From: an uncultured Tabrizicola sp.
Lineage (GTDB): Bacteria; Pseudomonadota; Alphaproteobacteria; Rhodobacterales; Rhodobacteraceae
Assembly (NCBI GenBank): GCA_937858255.1
Contig: CALLZQ010000441.1
Location: 1-6,003, forward strand
Length of the DNA stretch: 6,003 bases
Reading direction: 5' to 3'
Shown here: positions 1 through 4,945 of the stretch, piece after piece
Layout: each line of letters starts with the position of its first letter
How positions within the stretch are numbered: the stretch's first letter is position 1
Translations under genes and position numbers: made by a program
The notes under the pieces: model-generated
Told to the model about the DNA's origin: nothing
The model's database searches: none
What the model saw: only the letters and a program-made list of their open reading frames with translations

Positions 1-38
1 CCTGTCTTCAGGCGATTGCGACGATGGAACTGGGCTAG
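1..38 (+). CDS. possible C-terminal tail of an upstream convergent gene
   Basis: One plus-strand frame, with its first full codon at base 3, reads CLQAIATMELG and then stops at a TAG (36-38), five bases before the tupA stop codon. The reading is plausible as the end of a converging gene because the codons look ordinary for this genome. Eleven residues cannot identify a family, and chance is a real alternative. No start codon for a further minus-strand gene is seen after tupA in these 42 bases, and no clear terminator hairpin either. Confidence 0.22.
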   Translation, partial: CLQAIATMELG

Positions 39-42
39 GGCC

Positions 43-846
43 TCAATTCGGCGTGGCGTTGAAGGTAAACAGCCGCTGGCCGTCGATCGTATAGCCCTCG
101 ATCAGCGCCTTGGCCCGGTCCGAGGTCAGCCATGCCTCCAGCGCCTCGGTCGCACCAGCCTTGATGGCGGGATGTTTGGCGGGATTCACCGGCAGATAGG
201 CATATTGATTGAACAGCGCGCTATCGCCTTGGAACAACAGGGCCAGATCGCCCTTGTTGCCAAAGTTCAGCCAGCTTGCCCGGTCGGCGAGGATATAGGC
301 ATTCATCCCCGCCGCCGTGTTCAGCGCCGCGCCCATGCCCTGACCCACCGCCTTGTACCACGCGCCCTCGGGCGTGATGCCGGCGGCTTTCCACAACGCC
401 AGTTCCGCCTTGTGCGTGCCGCTGTCATCGCCGCGGCTGACGAAATTCGCCGCCGCCCCGGCAATCGCCTGAAAGGCCGCAACGGCGGTGGCGGCGCTGC
501 CCGCACCTGCCGGATCGGCGGCGGGACCGACCACGACGAAATCATTATACATGATCTCGCGCCGATGGGTGCCATGCCCTTCGGCCAGCCATTTTTCCTC
601 GGCAGCGCGCGCATGGACCAGCACCGCGTCTACATCGCCCGCCGCGCCCAGTTCCAGCGCCTGCCCGGTGCCGACCACCAAGAGTTCCACGGTGATGCCG
701 GTGTCCTTTTCGATCTCGGGCAACAGGATCTCGGCCAGCCCCGAATTGGCGAATGACGTGGTGACGGCCATCTTCAGCGTCTCGGCCTCTGCCGTCGCGG
801 CGCCAAGGGCGAGGGCGGCGGTCAGCAGAAATGACTTCAGCATCAT
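43..846 (-). CDS. tupA: tungstate ABC transporter, periplasmic substrate-binding protein TupA
   Basis: This 267-residue protein is the periplasmic receptor of a tungstate importer; it captures the oxyanion and delivers it to the TupB permease. Residues 1-21 form a signal peptide (MMLK, a hydrophobic stretch, then AEA before ETLK). Family landmarks follow in order: VTTSFANSGL at 28-37, VGTGQALELG at 59-68, VLVHA at 75-79, MYNDFVVVGP at 99-108, SRGDDSGTHK at 137-146, GQGMGAALN at 168-176 and NPAKHP at 221-226. These match TupA rather than ModA. The family's TTTS ligand motif reads VTTS here. The start is the ATG at 846, which overlaps the tupC stop as ATGA and has AGAGGAG about 10 bases upstream. 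An in-frame ATG at 930 lies inside tupC and would put a basic, proline-rich stretch before the signal peptide, so it is unlikely. A second ATG at 843 would give almost the same protein. It is the last gene of the tup operon. Molybdate as an additional ligand cannot be excluded. Confidence 0.93.
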   Translation of the reverse strand: MMLKSFLLTAALALGAATAEAETLKMAVTTSFANSGLAEILLPEIEKDTGITVELLVVGTGQALELGAAGDVDAVLVHARAAEEKWLAEGHGTHRREIMYNDFVVVGPAADPAGAGSAATAVAAFQAIAGAAANFVSRGDDSGTHKAELALWKAAGITPEGAWYKAVGQGMGAALNTAAGMNAYILADRASWLNFGNKGDLALLFQGDSALFNQYAYLPVNPAKHPAIKAGATEALEAWLTSDRAKALIEGYTIDGQRLFTFNATPN

Positions 847-1559
847 GGGATCAGATCTCCTCTGAGATGGGCCTGCGCCTCGGCTGAACGGGCGCGGGTG
901 AAAAATTCGTGGGCGGGGGTGGCCTCGCACAGCCGGCCCTGATGCAGGAACCAGACCTCATCGGCCAGTCGGCGGGCCTGACCCAGATCATGGGTCGCCA
1001 TGATCAGCCGGGTGCCCCGGTCACGGGCGGCCATCAACAGCGCCTCGATGTCGCGCGTGGCATGGGGGTCGAGATTGGCGCAGGGTTCATCCAGAAACAG
1101 CAGATCAGGCGACAGGATCATCGCCCGGGCAAGCGCCAGCTTTTGCCGCTCGCCCCCTGACAAGACCTGCGCGGGGCGCGAAAGATGTGCGCCAAGGCCG
1201 ACCTCGCGCGCCAGTGCCTCGGCCCGCGCCCGGGCCTCTGCCTGCGACTGGCCGCGCAGGCGCAGCGGATAGGCGATATTGTCCAGAACCGAGCGGCGTA
1301 AGAGTGTCGGCTGCTGAAAGACAAAGGCCTGCCGCTGCCGCGCCTCGGGTTCGGGCAGGGGCCAGCGAATGGTGCCGGCGCTGATCCGCTCCAGCCCGTG
1401 CAAGGCGCGCAGGAGCGAGCTTTTGCCCGCGCCGTTCGGCCCCATGACGATGGTGATGCCCGCCCCCTCGATCCGGGCCGAGACCGGGCCAAGGATCGCC
1501 CGCCCGCCCCGGCGCAGCATCAGCCCCTCAACCTCAACTGGCAACAGCGCGCTTACCAT
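843..1559 (-). CDS. tupC: tungstate ABC transporter, ATP-binding protein TupC
   Basis: This 238-residue ABC ATPase powers tungstate import on the cytoplasmic face of the TupB permease. All nucleotide-binding motifs are intact: Walker A GPNGAGKS at 40-47, a Q-loop in FQQPTLL at 81-87, the ABC signature LSGGE at 133-137, Walker B LLFLDE at 153-158, a D-loop in ANLD at 161-164, and the switch histidine in ATHD at 188-191. The length is that of a single ATPase domain. There is no C-terminal Mop/TOBE molybdate-binding domain such as ModC carries, which agrees with a Tup rather than a Mod system. The ATG overlaps the tupB stop by 7 bases (ATGGTAA), with AGGGG just upstream at 1566-1570. The TGA overlaps the tupA start by 4 bases, so translation of the three genes is probably coupled. 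The tungstate assignment rests on the tupA and tupB neighbours, because the ATPase alone does not reveal the substrate. Confidence 0.92.
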   Translation of the reverse strand: MVSALLPVEVEGLMLRRGGRAILGPVSARIEGAGITIVMGPNGAGKSSLLRALHGLERISAGTIRWPLPEPEARQRQAFVFQQPTLLRRSVLDNIAYPLRLRGQSQAEARARAEALAREVGLGAHLSRPAQVLSGGERQKLALARAMILSPDLLFLDEPCANLDPHATRDIEALLMAARDRGTRLIMATHDLGQARRLADEVWFLHQGRLCEATPAHEFFTRARSAEAQAHLRGDLIP

Positions 1560-2257
1560 CGGCTGCCCCTCTCGGTGCGCGACAGGGCATGCACGCCAAG
1601 GTTCACCGCGATGGCCAGCCCGATCAGGATAAAACCCAGCGCGAGCGCCATGCCGAATTCCCCCTTGCCGGTCTCCGGTGCGATGGCGTGGGCCAGCACC
1701 CGCCTCGCATGGTCGATATTGCCGCCGACGATCATGATCGCCCCGACCTCGCCAATCGCGCGGCCAAAACCGGCCAGCGCCGCCGTCATCAAGGACCGCC
1801 GCCCATCCCAGAGCAGGGTGGCGATGCGCTGCCCGCGCGTGGCATTCAGCGAGATCAAGAGGTCATGGTAATCGGCCCAAAGCTCGCGGATCGCCTGATG
1901 GGCGATCGAGGTCAGGATGGGCGTGATGATGATCACTTGCGCGATGATCATGGCCGTGGGGGTAAAGAGCAGACCGAGGACCCCCAGCGGCCCCGCGCGC
2001 GACAGGATCACATAGACCACCAGCCCGACGACCACCGGCGGCAGGCCCATCAGCGCGTTGATCACCGCAATCACCGTGCGACGCATCGGAAAACGGCTGA
2101 TCGCCAGCCACGCCCCCAGCGGCAGGCCGATGGCGGCGGCGATCAGGGTCCCAGTCAGCGTGACCCGCAGCGACAGCGCCGTGATCTCGACCAGAGCAGG
2201 GTCGAGCGTGATCAGCAGCCGAACCGCCTCTGTCACCCCTAGCCACAGCCGGTCCAT
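1553..2257 (-). CDS. tupB: tungstate ABC transporter, permease protein TupB
   Basis: This 234-residue inner-membrane permease forms, probably as a homodimer, the channel through which tungstate enters. Hydrophobic segments lie at about 26-54, 62-86, 93-117, 157-178 and 203-225. The cytoplasmic coupling loop, which contacts the ATPase, is the stretch FGRAIGEVGAIMIVGGNI at 164-181; it is characteristic of TupB-type permeases and differs from the LGEFGA-type loop of ModB. The length is normal for the family. The start is the ATG at 2257, preceded at 5 bases by the purine-rich AAAGGAAGG (2263-2271 on the complement). It is the first gene of the tup operon, in the order B-C-A instead of the commoner A-B-C. 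The 107 bases upstream separate it from the DUF2478 gene on the same strand and contain an inverted repeat (2275-2316), so the tup genes may have their own promoter or leader. Confidence 0.92.
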   Translation of the reverse strand: MDRLWLGVTEAVRLLITLDPALVEITALSLRVTLTGTLIAAAIGLPLGAWLAISRFPMRRTVIAVINALMGLPPVVVGLVVYVILSRAGPLGVLGLLFTPTAMIIAQVIIITPILTSIAHQAIRELWADYHDLLISLNATRGQRIATLLWDGRRSLMTAALAGFGRAIGEVGAIMIVGGNIDHARRVLAHAIAPETGKGEFGMALALGFILIGLAIAVNLGVHALSRTERGSRW

Positions 2258-2274
2258 TGTGCCCTTCCTTTGAA

Positions 2275-2316
2275 CGCTGGCACCTTGCTAGGCGCGGGGC
2301 AGAAGGGGCGCCAGCG
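2275..2316 (-). repeat. inverted repeat in the leader region upstream of tupB
   Basis: A perfect 7-base inverted repeat, CGCTGGC at 2275-2281 and GCCAGCG at 2310-2316, encloses a second 4-base pairing, CCTT at 2283-2286 with AAGG at 2303-2306. On the minus strand this can fold into a two-step hairpin that ends 17 bases before the tupB ATG, next to its ribosome binding site. It is not followed by a run of T on the minus strand, so it does not look like a classical terminator for the DUF2478 gene. A regulatory leader, an operator or chance are all possible. I could not match it to the published molybdenum/tungsten cofactor riboswitch. The rest of the 2258-2364 gap is GC-rich and shows no clear promoter. 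Confidence 0.35.
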
Positions 2317-2364
2317 GGAATCGGACCTAACGCCCCCCTTTCGCGCCGCGCGACCGGGTCGGTG

Positions 2365-2865
2365 TCAGTCCCGTTGCGCGAGGCCCCCGCCCAGACCCGC
2401 CTCCAGATCGGGGGGCAGTTCCTCGGCCATGCCCTCGGCAAAGCGCTGGAATTCCGGCAGATTGCCCCGGCTGACCGAGGTGATCACCGGCGTGCCCTGT
2501 GCCAGCGCCGCGCCGATCAGCGGGCGAAAGCCGCGCCCCTCGATCTCGGTCTTGCCGAATTTGTTGACGATGCAGAGGCGCGGGCCTTGGGCCAGTGCCG
2601 CCTCGGCCATGCCGACGGCAGAGGCGAGCCCCTGCGGGTCCAGCCGGCAGCCCCGCGACAGGGCGCCAAGGTTCTGGCTGATCCGCACCACCTGATTTGC
2701 GGCCAGCACATGCAGGTCCATGGCACAGCGCGGCCCGCCGTCGCTGTCATCATTGACCTGCACCGCCCCGGCCAGGGGCCAGCCCTCGGCGCGCAGCCGC
2801 TCGGCCAGCGCAAAGAGCAGCCGGTCGGCGGCGCCGCGCCCCTCGACGATCAGATATCCCAGCAT
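2365..2865 (-). CDS. DUF2478 family protein, probably linked to Mo/W metabolism
   Basis: This 166-residue soluble protein resembles the DUF2478 family, whose members in alphaproteobacteria often occur near molybdate transport or molybdenum cofactor genes; this family call is from memory of its conserved pattern. Landmarks are the start MLGYLIVEGRG, AGAVQVN at 32-38, MDLHVL at 49-54, RISQNLG at 61-67, RGCRLD at 71-76, VNKFGKTEIEGRGFRP at 100-115 and a proline-rich acidic tail. The fold looks like that of small P-loop NTPases (an N-terminal beta strand, then loop and helix), but the Walker A position reads VEGRGAADR, with no GK[ST], so nucleotide binding is uncertain. The ATG at 2865 has AAAGGA (2876-2881 on the complement) 10 bases upstream. 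An in-frame ATG at 2970 would extend into fdhD and add an unconserved stretch. The gene is divergent from fdhD and lies upstream of tupB on the same strand. Its function is unknown. Confidence 0.82.
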   Translation of the reverse strand: MLGYLIVEGRGAADRLLFALAERLRAEGWPLAGAVQVNDDSDGGPRCAMDLHVLAANQVVRISQNLGALSRGCRLDPQGLASAVGMAEAALAQGPRLCIVNKFGKTEIEGRGFRPLIGAALAQGTPVITSVSRGNLPEFQRFAEGMAEELPPDLEAGLGGGLAQRD

Positions 2866-2900
2866 CTGCCCGCGATCCTTTCGCTGCCCCGGCGGCCCCT

Positions 2901-2930
2901 CTTGTGCGCCCCCGGTGGTTATTTCACAAT
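2901..2930. promoter_or_regulatory. candidate overlapping divergent promoters for fdhD and the DUF2478 gene
   Basis: On the plus strand TTGTGC (2902-2907), a 17-base spacer and CACAAT (2925-2930) form a fair sigma-70-like -35/-10 pair, which would start transcription a few bases before the fdhD ribosome binding site. On the minus strand TTGTGA (2929-2924), a 17-base spacer and CACAAG (2906-2901) form the mirror pair for the DUF2478 gene. The symmetry comes from the inverted repeat TTGTG/CACAA. The -35 of one promoter is the -10 of the other, so the two could not be occupied together. The match to consensus is partial, and the same palindrome could instead be a regulator site. Confidence 0.3.
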
Positions 2931-2940
2931 GGCCCAAATC

Positions 2941-2949
2941 AGGAAAGAG
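2941..2949 (+). promoter_or_regulatory. ribosome binding site that decides the fdhD start
   Basis: The purine run AGGAAAGAG lies 4 bases before the ATG at 2954. It favours this start over the in-frame GTG at 2915 and the ATG at 2720, which lack a similar site and whose added residues would run through the promoter region and the DUF2478 gene. Confidence 0.6.
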
Positions 2950-2953
2950 ACCG

Positions 2954-3850
2954 ATGACCGGCACCCTCACGCCCAGCGATCAGAACCTGCCGGCGCCCAT
3001 TCTGCCCGATCCCGCTGCGCCGGGGCTGACCCGGGCGATTACCGGCACGGATCACCACGGCAATCCCGTGTCGGCGCAGGTCGTCGAGGAACGCCCCCTG
3101 ACCATCTATCTGAATGCGCAGGAAATTGTCACGGCGATGACCATCGGCGATTACCCGGAATATCTGGCGCTTGGGTTTCTGCGCAATCAGGGGATGCTGC
3201 GGGCCGATGATGTCGTGACGCAAGTTGATTGCGATGACGATCTGGCCGTGGTGGTCGTGCGCACGCAGCGCCAGACCAGCTATGAGGAAAAGGTGCGCAA
3301 GAAAACCCGCACCTCGGGCTGTGCCATCGGCACAGTTTTTGGCGACATGATGGAGGGGCTGGAGGGCCTGACCCTGCCGCCCGCGACGGTGCGCACCAGC
3401 GACCTTTATGCACTGGCCAAAGAGATCAACACCCTGCCGTCGCTTTATCTGGAGGCAGGGGCGATCCATGGTTCGGTCCTGTGTCAGGGCGGGCGGGTGC
3501 TGGTCTATATGGAGGATGTCGGGCGTCACAATGCGGTGGACAAGATCGCGGGCTGGATGTTCCGGCATGGCGTGACGGGTGCGGACAAGATGCTGTACAC
3601 GACCGGGCGGCTGACCTCGGAAATGGTGATCAAGACCGCGCTGATGGGCATTCCGGTGCTGGCCAGCCGCTCGGGCTTTACCGCCTGGGGGGTCGAGATT
3701 GCGCAGCAGGTGGACCTGACGCTGATCGGGCGGATGCGGGGGCAGCGGTATCTTTGTCTGTCGGGCGAGGGGCGGCTGATCCGCGATGCGGTGCTGTCGG
3801 GTGAGGAAGAGGATCGCCGCCACCGGCGCAAGGGGGCAGGCGATGACTGA
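2954..3850 (+). CDS. fdhD: formate dehydrogenase accessory sulfurtransferase FdhD
   Basis: This 298-residue cytoplasmic protein belongs to the FdhD/NarQ family. In E. coli, FdhD takes sulfur from the cysteine desulfurase IscS and passes it to the bis-MGD cofactor, which formate dehydrogenase needs for activity. Family landmarks are EERPLTIYLN at 45-54, the active-site loop TSGCAIGT at 120-127, EAGAIH at 167-172, MEDVGRHNAVDK at 186-197, TTGRLTSEMV at 216-225 and SRSGFT at 238-243. Cys123 is the conserved first cysteine of the loop. The second cysteine of the E. coli CXXC pair is a glycine here (CAIG), a variation I recall in related proteins from other proteobacteria. The C-terminus has a charged tail (about 284-298) that may serve only the overlap with mobA. 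The gene leads the plus-strand operon and its last 8 bases overlap mobA. It is equivalent to the gene often called fdsC near soluble NAD-dependent formate dehydrogenases. Confidence 0.95.
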   Translation: MTGTLTPSDQNLPAPILPDPAAPGLTRAITGTDHHGNPVSAQVVEERPLTIYLNAQEIVTAMTIGDYPEYLALGFLRNQGMLRADDVVTQVDCDDDLAVVVVRTQRQTSYEEKVRKKTRTSGCAIGTVFGDMMEGLEGLTLPPATVRTSDLYALAKEINTLPSLYLEAGAIHGSVLCQGGRVLVYMEDVGRHNAVDKIAGWMFRHGVTGADKMLYTTGRLTSEMVIKTALMGIPVLASRSGFTAWGVEIAQQVDLTLIGRMRGQRYLCLSGEGRLIRDAVLSGEEEDRRHRRKGAGDD

Positions 3851-4454
3851 GATCGCTGGGGTCATCCTTGCCGGCGGGCGCGCTACCCGCATGGGCGGCG
3901 GGGACAAGGGGCTGCGTCAGGTCGCGGGGCGGCGGCTGATCGACCATGTGATCGACCGGCTGGCCCCGCAGGTGCGGGCCATGGCCATCAATGCCAATGG
4001 CGATCCGGCCCGTTGGGCCGAGTTTGGCCTGCCGGTTCTGGCCGATGGGTTGCCCGATTATCCCGGCCCCTTGGCCGGGGTGCTGGCGGGGATGGACTGG
4101 GCGGCGGGAAAAGGCTTTGCCGCTGTGGTCTCGGTCGCCGCCGACACGCCGTTTTTCCCGCGCGATCTGGTGGCGGGGCTGGTGGCCTCGGCCGGTCCCT
4201 CGGGCCTCTGCCTTGCGGCCAGCCCGGATGAGACGGGGCGCCTTCAGCGTCAGCCGACCTTTGGCCTCTGGCCCGTGGCGCTGCGCCATGATCTGCGCGC
4301 GGCGCTGGTGGGCGGGCTGCGCAAGGTCGTCCTGTGGACCGACCGGCATGGCGCGGGGCAGGCGGTCTTTGCCGGGGTGGCGGATCCCTTCTTCAACGTC
4401 AACACGCCCGAGGATCTGGCCCGCGCCGAAACCATTGCGGAGCAATTGGCATGA
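3843..4454 (+). CDS. mobA: molybdenum cofactor guanylyltransferase MobA
   Basis: This 203-residue cytoplasmic enzyme transfers GMP from GTP to molybdopterin and so makes the guanine dinucleotide form of the cofactor (MGD, then bis-MGD) used by formate dehydrogenases and other DMSO-reductase-family enzymes. The N-terminal nucleotidyltransferase signature is clear: VILAGG at 7-12 followed by RMGGGDKGL at 16-24. GPLAG at 75-79 and AADTPF at 99-104 follow; the Asp in the latter is the expected magnesium ligand. FGLWPV at 140-145, a characteristic MobA stretch, and FFNVNTPEDL at 183-192 complete the family pattern. The length is normal. The ATG at 3843 sits inside the end of fdhD (ATGACTGA) and is preceded by AGGGGG (3831-3836). 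An earlier in-frame ATG at 3786 would add 19 unconserved residues. The TGA overlaps the mobB start by 4 bases. Confidence 0.95.
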   Translation: MTEIAGVILAGGRATRMGGGDKGLRQVAGRRLIDHVIDRLAPQVRAMAINANGDPARWAEFGLPVLADGLPDYPGPLAGVLAGMDWAAGKGFAAVVSVAADTPFFPRDLVAGLVASAGPSGLCLAASPDETGRLQRQPTFGLWPVALRHDLRAALVGGLRKVVLWTDRHGAGQAVFAGVADPFFNVNTPEDLARAETIAEQLA

Positions 4455-4945
4455 GGGTCTACGGCGTCACCGGCTGGAAGAACACCGGCAAAACCGGGCT
4501 GATGGAGCGGCTGGTGGCCGAGATCACCGGGCGCGGGCTGACCGTTTCCACGGTCAAACATGCCCATCATGCGACCGATGTCGATCACCCGGGCCGCGAC
4601 AGCTATCGCCACCGGCAGGCGGGCGCGCAGGAGGTCATCGTCGCCTCGCCCCATCGCTGGGCGGTGATGCATGAACTGCGCGGCGCGCCCGAGCCGCCCG
4701 TGGCCGATCTGCTCGCGCGCCTGTCGCCGGTCGATCTGGTATTGGTCGAGGGCTATAAATCCGCCCCGCACCCCAAGGTCGAATGCCACCGGGCCGAGGC
4801 GGGGCGGGGCCTCTTGGCGCCAGACAATCCGACCATCCGCGCGCTGGCCTCGGACAGTGCTCATCCCGGGCTGGCCCTGCCGGTGTTTGACTTGAACGAC
4901 ACCGGCGCCATCGCGGATTTCATCCTGCGCGAGGTGGGTTTGTGA
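4451..4945 (+). CDS. mobB: molybdopterin-guanine dinucleotide biosynthesis protein MobB
   Basis: This 164-residue P-loop GTP-binding protein is thought to assist MobA in MGD formation; in E. coli it is not strictly required. The Walker A motif GWKNTGKT is at 8-15, directly after the first strand (VYGVT). Family features follow: STVKHAHH at 33-40, DVDHPGRDSYRHRQAGA at 43-59, and LVLVEGYK at 96-103, which corresponds to the Walker B strand and the conserved EGYK. The C-terminal FDLNDTGAIADFI stretch is also typical. The start overlaps the mobA stop as ATGA, with GGAG (4439-4442) 8 bases upstream. The stop overlaps the next gene as GTGA. The mobA-mobB-moeA order suggests that the late cofactor steps are made together, probably in stoichiometric amounts. 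Confidence 0.94.
   Translation: MRVYGVTGWKNTGKTGLMERLVAEITGRGLTVSTVKHAHHATDVDHPGRDSYRHRQAGAQEVIVASPHRWAVMHELRGAPEPPVADLLARLSPVDLVLVEGYKSAPHPKVECHRAEAGRGLLAPDNPTIRALASDSAHPGLALPVFDLNDTGAIADFILREVGL

Noticed and set aside
16..756. Plus-strand open frame opposite tupA
   Set aside because: It is antisense to TupA, which has a signal peptide and all family motifs; the opposite frame has none.
43..930. Longer tupA start at 930
   Set aside because: It would place 28 basic, proline-rich residues before a good signal peptide and overlap tupC by 88 bases. The ATG at 846 has a ribosome binding site and a standard 4-base overlap.
843..2257. Molybdate transporter modBC instead of tupBC
   Set aside because: The ATPase lacks the ModC C-terminal Mop domain, the permease loop is of TupB type, and the binding protein matches TupA rather than ModA.
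2258..2364. Molybdenum/tungsten cofactor riboswitch upstream of tupB
   Set aside because: The location would fit, but I could not recognise the conserved bases or multi-stem layout of that RNA family; only a simple hairpin is visible.
2720..2953. Longer fdhD start at 2720 or 2915
   Set aside because: The added residues run antisense through the DUF2478 gene and the promoter region and do not resemble FdhD. The ATG at 2954 has AGGAAAGAG just upstream.
2257..3210. Plus-strand open frame of about 317 codons spanning the tupB-DUF2478 gap and the start of fdhD
   Set aside because: It crosses the DUF2478 gene antisense, the divergent promoter region and the out-of-frame start of fdhD, and shows no family pattern. 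It is a by-product of high GC content.
2939..3907. Long minus-strand open frame of about 320 codons opposite fdhD
   Set aside because: It lies antisense to fdhD, whose family motifs are unmistakable. Its translation is rich in Arg, His and Pro with no recognisable motif, as expected of a shadow frame in GC-rich DNA.
3678..4445. Minus-strand open frame opposite the end of fdhD and mobA
   Set aside because: It is antisense to conserved mobA motifs, has low-complexity Arg/Pro/Gly composition, and has no credible ribosome binding site or family.
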